Positions 45,941 to 57,489 of a DNA stretch of 64,000 nt are shown here, piece after piece (position 1 is the stretch's first letter; every line of letters begins with the position of its first letter). The notes under the pieces were generated by a model that was given only the letters and a program-made list of their open reading frames with translations, searched no databases and had not been told where the DNA came from. The translations under genes were made by a program, and so were the position numbers. The DNA is from Argentina anserina (taxonomy: Eukaryota; Streptophyta; Magnoliopsida; Rosales; Rosaceae): contig NC_065874.1 in the NCBI RefSeq assembly GCF_933775445.1, forward strand, positions 34,518,093 to 34,582,092. The letters run 5' to 3'.

Positions 45941-46339
45941 CCATTTACATGCAGATATTCGATCGCTAAATGCACGTAATTAAGCTCAACTTTGTTCAGT
46001 TGTTGAGTAAGTTGGATTGAATTCAGAATCTAGTGATGATGGAGGAGAAGTATCTTTCTATTCACCCAAGTATTTCAGCTAGACTTTCAGAGTTGAAACT
46101 TCGGTCTCCTTAAACTTCACCCGACTCCGAAGTATTTTATTTACGACTTTGGCATGCATGTACACATCATTTTATGCATGAGTTATGTGTATTTTAATTT
46201 TGTGAAATTTTTAACATTGTTAATATCAATAATATGTATGATCAGAGCGTAGCTATGATCTCTAAAGAGAGTACAATCACGAAAAGCTCAAAGGAAGAAG
46301 AAACCCACTTAATTAGAAAAAAGAAGAAGAAGAAGCATA

Positions 46340-46930
46340 TCAATAATGGAGCACATAGCAATTGTATTCAACATTGGTATCACCGGTGACCGGATTGTAT
46401 CTGTGAGTTCTTGCTTCAACATAACCTCTTGCAAACCTGAAAATCCCGCTTCCTCCGATGATCGGCATCTCCCTCACCTTGGTTGACACCGGGTTCCTCC
46501 CCAGAATAGTTATGGTGCTGCCATTATACTTGCCCTGAATAAAATAGAAGTTCATGGCCACCAACAACCCTACCTCCTTTTGTGAAGCTGATGCGTAGAA
46601 CCCTTGAGCCCACCCCAGCAGCCTCGAGCTCAGCTCCGGCTTTTCAGTGAGGGGATCGTCGATCATTGCCACGTTTCCAAACCCAGTTGATGATGAATTA
46701 ATAGGTGATTTCACCACAATGAATATTGCGCTTGGGTTTTTGCCGCTCACAATGTCATGCCAGTACAACCGGAAGTGGCTGATCTTTTCGTTCTTTAGCC
46801 CCAAAAGATCACGATCCATGGCTCTCACGAAATCGTAATCATCTTCTCCCTGGACCAAATTGAGGGCAAAGGAAGAAAGAAGAGAGAGAATTAGGAGTTG
46901 TTTAGCATAGATGGGAGCTCTTCTGGCCAT
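46340..46930 (-). CDS. Dirigent protein 3 of three
   Basis: 196 aa, single exon, start at 46930 ([10 protein letters not shown]). Signal peptide [17 protein letters not shown] before EDDYDF. Domain motifs as in gene 2: [100 protein letters not shown]. The usual Gly-Arg-Ala-Gln-Gly is Gly-Trp-Ala-Gln-Gly here, an uncommon change. It shares TATA context and 3' flank with gene 2, about 3.4 kb away. Secreted wall protein by family; the reaction product is unknown. Confidence 0.92.
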   Translation of the reverse strand: MARRAPIYAKQLLILSLLSSFALNLVQGEDDYDFVRAMDRDLLGLKNEKISHFRLYWHDIVSGKNPSAIFIVVKSPINSSSTGFGNVAMIDDPLTEKPELSSRLLGWAQGFYASASQKEVGLLVAMNFYFIQGKYNGSTITILGRNPVSTKVREMPIIGGSGIFRFARGYVEARTHRYNPVTGDTNVEYNCYVLHY

Positions 46931-46980
46931 TTTTTGTGAACCTTTCTACAACCTAATTAGAGGGTTAACCTTGTTCCCAC

Positions 46981-46989
46981 ATATATAGC
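46981..46989 (-). promoter_or_regulatory. TATA box of dirigent gene 3
   Basis: GCTATATAT on the minus strand followed by GTGGG, about 50 bp upstream of the ATG, at the same relative place as in gene 2. Confidence 0.65.
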
Positions 46990-49482
46990 TAATGAAATGA
47001 TCCACTACTGCATGTAGTCATCCAGCTTTACTTCATATGGACTCTCGTATATAATAGTTGTTGGTAGTTAGTGTTGTCACGTTTATACCATTCTTTTCCT
47101 AATTAATAAGGAGAGGAATGTAGAGCGAGTTAGTAACACATAAACACCCGACTATATATTATCCGGACTTTGGTTCACAAGTGTGTCGAAACTGGCAACA
47201 AAGTTAGACTAATCTCCGCAAGTGCATGAACTCGAATGTCCCTCAATCTACTGGCCATAAACTTGTGGGAGTGACGATTCGAACGTAGATGTGCATGAGG
47301 GTTCCATACTACGCTCCTCTATCAACCTAACCAGATCAGGTGGTTCATTTATACTATATATAAGAAAGACAGCTTCGTTTATTCATTTGTTGGCATCTTC
47401 TAATATGAGGTCTGTGATATATCAATTTTATCTATACTGCAAAATTAAATTACCTATTTCTTATGTTTATGAAATGGAGTGTTTTCCAGACTTTGGACTT
47501 TGTTTAACTTTATATGTCACCTGTGTTCCCATGTCGACCTCAGTCATGGTAAACACTAACATTTTGTTGATCTTTTTTGGTTTTGGGTCACTAACAGTAC
47601 TTTTGACTGCTGGTATATATATAGTGCTGCTCAAGTAAGCTTATATGTGATGATTGTTTCTTCATTTTTCTACTCAAAATTATGATGAACAATATATGCT
47701 ATCAAGCATCTTCTCAAATAAGTCTGAAATTGAATGTGTCATGACTACTAGCTCGTACTCTTTGATTATGATATAACAAAGCTAGGTCGTATATATTTAT
47801 TTAGAGAAAGTTTTCTGTTTGTCTCTTTAACTAGGATCACTATTATCATATTCATGCCTTAGCTAGCGTATAAAGCCATGTCAATCTAAAAATAGCATTT
47901 TGTACGTGTACAGCAAAACACGTACTGGACGTACATACTAAGTATGAAACTATGAAATTAGTATGAGAAGAAGAGGTACCAGCATCAAGGGGGAGCGAAG
48001 GATAATTCGCTAGAATAAAGACATGCATGCATAAAGCTGCACAACAAAACACTATACATTAATCATAATTACTTCCTGCGATCGAACATTTTAAAAAAGA
48101 AATAAAAGAGAAAGAAAGCCTCGATCATGTGGTTCCCTCGGTTCCTTTCACTTATGAAATGAAGTGGAAGATTCTTAGTTTCGTAGTGAAGTACTAAAGG
48201 GGAAGGAAGCGACGAAAGTAGTTGCCTACTATATGTAATCACAAATTCCATTGTCTTGAGCAAAAGCATTGCCTTTACGGTCAAGCATGCCCAGATCTTC
48301 ATACATCTGATGCAGAGCTCCATCACATTCTTCAATCATACCTATAGACTCGATCATGTCCAGTGAACACATGCAACTGAAACCGCCCTTCCTATATACT
48401 TGCCTTGGAAGCATATAGCTAGTACTGAATAGTGATCACAATCATACCTGGCTCTTGTTTCTTCTCTTATTTTATTTCCTCACTACGAAAAGCTGCAAAT
48501 AGCTAGTGGTAAAAGATTGAATCACCATGCGGCCTTTTGTTGTCGAATACATGAGTACTGCTTAAGAATTAAAACTAAGAGCTTACATGCGAAAGTTAAA
48601 ATTAAAGCTAGCTATAGTTTATGGTAGAATAGTATATAGAGTTCTAGTCCGTGTCCAACGTCCCGATCGATCGGCCCGTGGTCTTCTGCTCTTTAAGGCC
48701 TTGAGTTCTAGATATATAAAGTTCTTAAATTACACATGCAAAGATGGGCACCAAATCATTGTATAGTGTCATGTGTCTTCTCACAATAAACTAGCTAGCT
48801 AGGGCACCAACAAGAGTCTTAGAAGAATATCGAAAGCTAAGTCGTGTAAAGACTTCCAAAGCTTAATTAACCAGAGCAAAAAATATCGAAATATGTTGGG
48901 CTTGTGAACATAACCAAGACAATGAATAATGAATGAAGATTATGAAGCCAATTAGGGAAAGGGAAAGCCAATCATGAAGCCGGGAAAAACACAACAAATT
49001 TTCAAAGGGAGAAAAAATACAACAAATTTTATGCTCCAACTATTGAATAATCCATCTCACATATACGAAATTATGAGAAATTTGAGCAATTGAGCAATGG
49101 TGAGAGTGCAAAATTGAGAGATGATGAAAAAAATTAGGTTGATTGTGAGCAATTTATGAAGAGAGTAGAGTGTATTTAATTGATCATGGAGAAGATGAAT
49201 CGTTATCTTTTATTGGTGTAATGAAATTTCTCCATAATTGATGCATGCAATAAAGGAGGAAGAATAGGAGAATAAATGACAATCTGCGAGCAATTAGATT
49301 TTTCTTCTTCTTAAGAAGTTGGCCTATAAAAGTACATAAACAAAATCTTGTTGTGCCCCCTTTGGTTTTGTGCCCCGTGCAGTCGCACAGCCTGCACTGC
49401 GCCAAGGCCGTGCCTGTTTACTGATCCGAAATTTAAATGAATACGTTGGTGATCGATGATTAACTAATATAGTTTAAATCAA
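46990..49482. other. Gene-free stretch
   Basis: AT-rich. A minus-strand 61-codon frame at 48229-48414 (MLPRQVYRKGGFSCMCSLD) is Cys-containing but matches nothing I know and may be chance. No repeat ends were recognised between 47300 and 49480. Confidence 0.5.
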
Positions 49483-49812
49483 GAATAAAATAATGGTCAC
49501 TCCTTTAATTTTAGTAACTCGACAGTTTAGTCTTTTATGTTTCAATTTCAACTTTTCACTCTTTATACTTATTTTAAATAATTTGGTCATTCCGTTAAGT
49601 AGTCACCGTTCAATTGCACTGTTAAGTTGTTGACTTAGCAAACATCACATAAGAGGAAAAAAACCATTTAACGGTGTAATTGGATGGAGACTTAACGAAA
49701 TGACCAAATTGTTTAAAATTAAAAAATATAAGGAGTGATCAATTGAAATTGAAACATGAAAGATTAAACTGTCGAGTTACTAAAAATTGGATGAGTGACC
49801 AGTATTTTGTCC
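49483..49812. mobile_element. Mutator-type MITE, 330 bp
   Basis: Foldback element: GAATAAAATAATGGTCACTC at the left, and the complement of GGACAAAATACTGGTCACTC at the right. It is flanked by 9-bp near-identical duplications TTAAATCAA (49474-49482) and TTGAATCAA (49813-49821). The arms extend about 90 bp with ACTCGACAGTTTA and TGTTTCAATTTCAA in both. No coding capacity. Confidence 0.8.
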
Positions 49813-50250
49813 TTGAATCAACATACATGTAAATGAGTTCATAAAAAAAAACATACCTGTAAGTGAGAGCGTCCTTTGAAACTGTCGATATATGAGAATG
49901 AGATAAGTTCAGATTACAAGCATACTGAGACTCCAGAAGCCCTTCAATTCGAGTGAAGGGATCGATCGATTCCAATAGTTAGCTTGAGAATCGACCACCA
50001 TGGCCATGGGGCTTCCGAGCCAATATATTGGGACACCAGAGGAGCTCGAGGTTTCCTGCTGCCTTATTTGATTTCCGGGAAATATATACGAGGATCGGAC
50101 TCTATCTAGTTCTTAGTTACTATCAGAAGTTCGGAGACAAGAGTTTACAGATGTCCATCAAATGCAATTGGAAGCACTAATTAAGATCAACAAGCGCAAC
50201 TGATTTTTCGAGAAGCATATTGATGGAGGCGCAATGTCCTGTATTACCTT
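49813..50250. other. Gene-free stretch
   Basis: A mixed sequence of normal base composition near 49980-50060 (CCATGGCCATGG and following) might be gene-derived, but no domain is readable. It ends at the boundary of the inverted duplication. Confidence 0.4.
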
Positions 50251-53200
50251 ATGACATCCGAAGATAGAAACTCTAAGCATGGGGCTGCTACGCAAACATA
50301 AATCTAATAACGAAATAATTCACACGTACTTTATTAAAAGGCTAGGAGGAATGGAGGATATCAATTTTGATTTCTCATCTAAACGAAGTAATGTGTTCTC
50401 CATGCATAATGTAATAGAATGGGAATTGATATTGGACACTATGGAGTATGGACAAGATGGAAAGTTGACACGAAATTATTAAGAAAAAATAATTAATTGA
50501 AAACGTGTGGGCACCTTAATTGATTAATTAAAACAAGGTCGCCCAACGTCACTGATGACTTAAACAAAAATGGTTTGTGATTTGCCCTCGTTCGATGGGA
50601 TCAGGAACAAAGATTTTTGTGTACGTTACCCTGGAAAAGTAAAGTCTTTTATCGATTGTCTGCACAGGAAACATAGGCATGCATGGTTTACCTCAAAGTT
50701 AAGAGTTAGTTAGTTGCTGGCGGGTGATCGTTCAAGTTCGAATCACCATTCGCTAATTAACCAAGTCAGGGTCTGCTTATAAATCCAGAAAATAAACATA
50801 TGCTGCTAATTAATAAATACATAGCTACAAGTATATATGCTGCTGCAGACATAAATTCTTTAATTAGTTTCATTTGAAAAAAAAATTCTTTTATATGCAG
50901 TGGTGGATTTAGGATTTGAAGTTTGAGAGGGCTTTAAATTTGGCCCGAATGGCAAAAAAAAAATTTGTCAGTACAAATATATAACCATGCAAACTTTTGA
51001 CATTAATGAGTTTTTTAAAAATAAATTAAGTATTCATGATTATAGAATAATATTCTTAAAATTAATGGCAAATTAAAATATCGAATAAATTTTTTTTCTC
51101 AAATTAATTAGATTGAAACTTAATCACTTATACGTACTTACAATTTTAGATTCAATATGTAGAGTAGTAAGAAGATTATAAGAGTTGTAATTAAATTTTT
51201 TTAATGTTTTAAAGAAGAAGAGTACATTCATGTAAAGAAATGCATACTAAAAGTCTAATTGTACACACATATATGAAATATATATTTACTTTTTTTTACA
51301 CTAATATACGAAAACATTTGGAGCCACAAATGTTGCATGGGTTTCATCCGCTAGTGTTTATATGTGCATGCAATCCTTTGTAAAGTCTTGACACTGATGT
51401 AATTTATCTTGTGATTCCTGTCACTTTCATCTTCCACTTCGGACTTTAATTAATATATTAGACCCTAATTAGCTGGGTCAGCAAACATGTCATTAGATAA
51501 CTTGGGTCCCAAGCATCACATTTTAGCAGCCCTTCTTTTTTTTTTTCTTTGATTTCTTGTTGATCTTCCATATATACGTACAAGTACTTGTGGCCAGAAG
51601 TAGTCTAAAGCAGGAACCAAATAAACCAACAGTAAGGAACCTTCTTCCTCAAGAACGTCCATACCCCAAGGAGAAAAAAGCAGACTAATCCATACCAACT
51701 TCAAAAAAGGATAAGAGAGAAACCATCATACTCTTTTGAATTGGGTAGAAAACAGATCGAGTACGTGACATGAACAATAATTTCCACTATTAATTTTATG
51801 CATGGTAGTAGCACGACATACGCAAGGAGCATGCGTACGTTGGGGAGGTTATGACAAAGGTGATGACTGATGAGTGTGGCAAATTGACAGATACACGCAC
51901 CAATTTTTATTCTGTAGGGAAGATAATTTTCACCACTGCGATATTGCTTAGGTGATAGAGTTATCCTATTTTTAATAGAAAACATATGAATTCTCTAAGA
52001 CTCACTACATATAAACCTTTTGATGACATTTTCGGAGTTAAGCACGTACCGGCCGTATATCTTGAAACAGGTTAACGGGCAATGAGAATTCTCTATTTGG
52101 AATGAGGTATTTCTTCCTTATTTTTAAGTTCGTTAGAGAATGTTTTTCGACGATTTGAGTAGCATGTATGACTTTTCTCAACTATTTCGTTTTATTTTTC
52201 TCTTATCCACACTGCATATATGACATGGAATTAATATGTACCTCATATTATGCTTCCTGTTGGCTGATTTGAAGTTGACCAAGAAATTTCGCGATTTCGT
52301 GTTCGTACAGCTAGCATTGTGAACCTTCCTACAAGAAACTGCTAGCAAAGAAAAGCTTAGACCAGGATTCTCACGATCCGTTTATTTACCTATCAGCTAT
52401 TATTGATTTGTCGCCCTCAGTCGTTTGTTTGTGATCATGACCACCATTTTCCCTGCTAAGTTACATAAACTAATGCAGTTATGTTTTAATCTCATACTTC
52501 GTAAGTATGAATTGAAAGATGTATATATAGTATCCACGGTTGACCAAAAAAAAATAATATCCACTTAATTAAGTGCTGTTATTTTACTTATTTGTTATTT
52601 GTTTCGGTCTCTTTTGTTAACTTACAACATTAAAGTGTATTACTAGGGACAAAATTACGTATTAAACATATATGTTTTTGACAAATCAATGACGGGGCAA
52701 CTTCGGCATTTTAAAACTGGACGAAAATCACGAAATGAAAACCAAAGTTCTGCTCGTGGCTGGTATTCTAGAAGCCTTGCTTGCCTTGGTATTTCCATTA
52801 CTTGGACCTTTAATTAAACTCATAGGCCAGTCAACTATTGTTTATCTCACTATTCAAGCCACCAAACACAAGTTCAAAATCTGTAACACCCTCCTTCAGA
52901 AGCCTCCAGACACATTTGGAATTAACTTCAAAACCATCCTTTAAAATCCCTCCCTCATTTGCCACCACTTCCCCATCTCCCCTCCATAACGTTCTTTACC
53001 TCTAGCCTCAAACAACTACTAATCTCCTTCTCTTGATATTATGGGTACTTTGATAGGGCATGTAATACCAGGCTTTGGGTTTGTATTAATTGGATTATGG
53101 CACCTTTTCAACCACATAAAGCTCCATATTCAACATCCCAACTCCTACACATCCCCAATATGGTTTCCCGCCTCCAAGTTCAAGTACTTGGAGCTCTTGT

Positions 53201-53656
53201 TGATCATCTTAGGTTCATCAGCCTCCGTTGCCATGGAACTCTTCGTCGCCCCCGAGAAACACCAACCGTTTGACGACGACGGAACCATCCCTTCAAACCA
53301 TCTCCACAACTTCGAGCACGCTACGATATCCATGACCTTCTTGGTCTACGCTTCCTTCGCTATCGTTCTCGACAAGTTAGCCCCTCGAGCTCGCCATGGT
53401 CTTACCCAAATCCTCGGAGCCATAGCCTTTGGTCAGCAACTACTACTTTTTCATCTTCACTCTACTGACCACAACGGACCTGAGGGCCAGTACCACTTGC
53501 TTCTTCAGCTTGTTATTCTTGTCTCCTTTGTCACAACCCTAATGGGACTTGGTTTCCCCAGGAGCTTCTTGATTAGCTTTGTGAGGTCACTCAGCATATT
53601 CTTCCAAGGTATCTGGCTTATGGTCATGGGGTTTATGCTTTGGACACCTGAGTTGA
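50251..53656 (+). repeat. Right arm of the inverted duplication
   Basis: Reverse-complement match of 2305-5210, containing the promoter region and most of the intact DUF716 gene. Beyond 53656 the gene continues, whereas the left arm switches to gypsy gag. The arm is about 500 bp longer than its partner, mainly through the hAT-type insertion at 50897-51356. Confidence 0.9.
50897..51356. mobile_element. Non-autonomous hAT-type element, 460 bp
   Basis: Starts CAGTGGTGGATTTAGGATTT and ends CATCCGCTAGTG, imperfect inverted repeats of the hAT kind. It is flanked by a perfect 8-bp duplication TTTATATG (50889-50896 and 51357-51364). The left arm of the inverted duplication has the unoccupied site (CGTATAAA at 4561-4568, the complement of TTTATACG, once), which confirms both ends and shows the insertion came after the duplication. 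Confidence 0.93.
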
Positions 53657-53982
53657 TTTCCAAAGGTTGTCTTCTAAACTATGAAGAGGGTCACAAAGTG
53701 GTTAGGTGCCAAAGCGAGGAGGCACATCACAGAGCCCTCTCCTTGGTGAATCTTCTGTTCAGTTGGTTCGTGATTGGAATCGCGGTTTTTGGGGTGGCTT
53801 TCTATTTGGTTTTGGTCAAGTTCTACGGTGGAAAGGTGGAGTATTTTACTCTGGGAAGTGACCGTGAAGATGAAGAAGATGATGATGTGGAATCCCAGAA
53901 GAAAAACAATGTTGAGGGCTCAAAGAGTTTTGTGGATCATATGGGAAAAACTGCCTTTGCGCCGAGAGACATGGAGAGGTAG
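53041..53982 (+). CDS. DUF716/TMEM45-type integral membrane protein, intact copy
   Basis: 313 aa in one exon from MGTLIGHVIPGFGFVLIGLW to FAPRDMER. About seven hydrophobic segments can be seen, among them residues 5-25, 48-66, 95-115, 155-175, 185-210 and 245-270. They are followed by an acidic cytosolic-type tail (DREDEEDDDVESQKK). The DUF716 family covers animal TMEM45 and plant relatives; Arabidopsis and tobacco members have been linked to pathogen responses, but the biochemical role is not known. The start is the first ATG after an AT-rich leader and is conserved in the broken inverted copy at 2305-2920. Neighbours give no functional hint. The promoter region carries a hAT insertion about 1.7 kb upstream. 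Confidence 0.88.
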   Translation: MGTLIGHVIPGFGFVLIGLWHLFNHIKLHIQHPNSYTSPIWFPASKFKYLELLLIILGSSASVAMELFVAPEKHQPFDDDGTIPSNHLHNFEHATISMTFLVYASFAIVLDKLAPRARHGLTQILGAIAFGQQLLLFHLHSTDHNGPEGQYHLLLQLVILVSFVTTLMGLGFPRSFLISFVRSLSIFFQGIWLMVMGFMLWTPELISKGCLLNYEEGHKVVRCQSEEAHHRALSLVNLLFSWFVIGIAVFGVAFYLVLVKFYGGKVEYFTLGSDREDEEDDDVESQKKNNVEGSKSFVDHMGKTAFAPRDMER

Positions 53983-54910
53983 AAAAGATTTTTAAAAAAA
54001 ACGTACAAGGTAGCTACTGAATCCTTTTAGCATTATACTGTGTGATTGTATGTATAATCAACTTGATGGCTACACTTTACTTAATTAAAGTGGACATTTG
54101 TGGGTCGAACATTAAGGGAAGTACATATGTGTTTAGGAAAGAATTGGAGAGGGAAATTGTTTGGTTTGCATTGATTATTTACGGCTATTCAGCCTAAAAC
54201 CGAGTCTTCTATGTTGGTGTGTATACATATTATGGAAACGCCATTAGTGATTGAAGATGGAGAGAGCTGTTGAATTGTAAATTATAAGTTTTTTTCTTCA
54301 TTTTATGCAATGTTTGCCTTATCTTTAAGCTTATATGAGTGATAATGATTTCATAACAAGCTAGTCTTTTTTTTATATTAATGACGTACAAAGATAGTCT
54401 CAGTTGACAATTCTGCTTCTTAACATGCTTGTACCAAAAAAGAAAACTCTTCCACAGTTTTGTAGAGATTCTGGAAATAATATCGAAGATGCTTATTGCA
54501 ATTAAGTATTTAGGTTCAAGGTTACAATTTCGTTATTAAACATTGACGGCTGACACACTAGCCTTCGTTGATAACGAATCAAAGATTTTCAATACACCAC
54601 TTTGAATCTATTGAGCGATCTATTTGTATACTTAAAATTAATATTTAATTGCCTTTTATATTACGTTAAAGTGCATGTTGACATAAACTTTACCCGCAAA
54701 TTTTCTAATTGTTATAAGTTAAGAAAAATTTCAAAGTAGTCGCACCAGCTGTTTAATTAAACAATAATAATTAAACTATGGATGCAAAAAAATTTTAGCT
54801 ATAAATATGAACTCAATACGTTACACTCGAAACATGTGAATCTTGTAACTTTGCAAGTTAACATACCGGCCTTTACATGTGGAAACTAAATTGAAGTGAA
54901 CAAATTAATT
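53983..54910. other. 3' flank of the DUF716 gene and spacer
   Basis: AT-rich, no gene; the first about 350 bp are likely 3' UTR and flank. Confidence 0.5.
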
Positions 54911-57489
54911 CACTACCAGAAAAAGTTACTTAGGTGACAACGGTAAAAAATCTTCGTCACCGAAGAAAAGGTAAGCCGACGAAATTAGTTTCGCCACTTA
55001 AGTATAACAAATCGTCACATTAGTACAAGTTAAACGACGAAAACTGGTATTGTCATCTAATCTGGTAACTAAGTCGATGAATTAATTTTTTGTCATCTAA
55101 ACAATGCACTTAGATGACAAACTTATACTTCGTCGTCTTAGTGCTAGTTAGATGACGATTTGGATTTCTTAAATGACGAACTTATTATTGCATTTCATTG
55201 AAGTTCAAAAAAAATTAAAGTCTAATAAAACCCACACTAATTTTGGAAAAAAAAAAGGTCAGTTCGGTTTCATTTCATTAAAGACCAATTTAGCATATTA
55301 GAAAAATCATAAAAAACATGTATGCACATACATATATTTGTCAATATTGTAAGGAATTATGACAAAATTCAATTTAGCATAATAATAATAATTAAGACTA
55401 CACTATTTTTAAATTGAGAAGTTTAGTTTTATGTCATTAAAGTAAGATGGTTCGTAGATTCATTGAATTAATATAGACTTATTTAGAAACAAACTAGATG
55501 TTGCTTCGAGTTAGCATGTGTTAGCAGAAAACCTTAATTACACATCAATTAATATGGAAGTGTATGTTGAAAAGAGCTGTGTATATTTTTTGCAATATAA
55601 TTAGGGTAGTAATTGCGTACATATTTTTAAAATTTATAGATGTTGAAAGACACGTGAGATCAATTTATAGAAAATAATTTAATACTAATCAAAGATTGAT
55701 ATTGATATATAAGTTTAGAGTATATTTTCATGAGGTAAGAAAGTTTGAAAATTTTTGTAGTAATTATACTGTATATGTATAATATATTTACTAATAGAGT
55801 ATGCCCAATTATTATTTTCCATTAAAAATCACAGATAATTATGAGTTTTCTAAAAGAAATTATATGTACATTAATTCTATTAAGAAATATATAGCCTCAT
55901 GAGATGTTAAAAGTAATTAAGGTAATTACAAAAATATATACATAAAAGGCAAGTAATTAACAAATGGACATCCAAAAAATAAATGGAAAGAAATTGAACC
56001 CATAGTGCCGTGGGGATCCAATGTAAAATTGCAGCACATAGTCCAATTAGAAGACATGGTGTGGATCAACATGTATGCCGTCAGATTCCTATAGATCCAA
56101 CGGTCCAAATTGATCACACATAACTTCCCTCAAATCACCCCTAATTACTTTCCTCTTTCCTTTATATTTGTCAGATGGAGATCATATCCATCATCTCTTC
56201 TCCTTTCACTTCTTCTTGCTTCCTGGAAATCATATCTCTTAATCTCTTACTCATAAATATCTTACTCGGCTTCTCCTTCTTTTCCACTCTTCTCTTTTAG
56301 ATCCCTAAAGCCCCAACATCTATCACCACCATGAATTAACACATTGCCTTGATTTTCATCTTTATCAATCCCTTCAAATCCCTGAAATCCCTCTGTCACC
56401 ACAATACATGGATGAGGTAGTGAGGTACGGTTCAAGATCCCCAGGGCCAAGATCCAACTTATATTTATATATCACTCTTTGATAGCTTCTACATCATCAA
56501 TACAACTTTTCTTAGATTAATAAGTAATTTTGGTGAACAACAACGAAAGCACCTTGGGGAGAAGCATGGATTAAATAGATCTCAACTGGTACTGTAACAT
56601 CGGGGTAAAAAAAAATTATGGGTTGTCAGGTCTAAAATAGGCAACGCCATCCACATTGAAGTCGATCTCACGATTCTGATCCATGCATGACAGAAGGGTA
56701 GGGTAGGAGAGATTAGCTAGTATTAGATAAAGAGATCGAGAATTATAGAAAAAACATGATGGATCGGAGATGCATGTTAATTGAATCGTGACTCCCTGAG
56801 CTCTAATCTGCTTGTCTAATTGTCCGATCCTTTATGTTTTCCTTCTCTTATTCAATATAAGTTTCTTACTCTTGCTGAATTATCCACTTGGCAAAGTTTT
56901 TCCCGACCTACAGCGAAGTTTGGGCTTCACTTTGATAATATATTCGGAGTAAGACAAGACAAGCATTTGATTTACATACTCATATGTTAGCAAGATTCCG
57001 GCCATATCTCAATGGTTGCAAAGGGATATAAGGGAGAAAATAGGGAGAAAAAGAGAGGTCAATCCCAGAAAAAAAAATTAAATTGAGGAATTTAATATAT
57101 ATATATATAATAATTAATGTACTGAATATTCTAATTACCCATCATAATTAAATTTATTAAATAAAATCGAAAATGCAGCATAAAGCCAAATAATAATAGA
57201 AAATTTTGTCATTATAAGAAATAAATTCCAAAAAAGTGACGAATACGATTTGTCACTTAAGTATCAACATTTGTCACCTTATTTATCAGGCGACAAGAGT
57301 CATTTTGTTGTCTTACACTGTATTTAGGTGACGAAATATTAACTTTTGTCATTTAAGTACTTGGGTCACATCCTTTAGTTGACGAAACTTAGATGACGAA
57401 AATTTTGTCACCTAATGGCTTTAGACGACGAAAATATGATCTTAGGTGACGAAATATCGTTATCGTCTAAGTCATTAATTCTGGTAGTG
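54911..57489. mobile_element. Complete non-autonomous CACTA element, 2579 bp
   Basis: Begins CACTACCAGAAAAAGTTACT and ends with the complement of CACTACCAGAATTAATGAC. It is flanked by the 3-bp duplication ATT (54908-54910 and 57490-57492). Both ends are packed with TGACGAA/GTGACAA-type subterminal repeats in both orientations (to about 55200 and from about 57230). The middle holds no transposase; a piece near 56150-56470 has UTR-like CT-rich sequence. Its ends differ from the CACTA element at 10489, so it belongs to another family. Confidence 0.93.

Noticed and set aside
48229..48414. 61-codon Cys-containing ORF on the minus strand
   Set aside because: No signal peptide, no recognised peptide-hormone or defensin pattern, and no neighbouring support.
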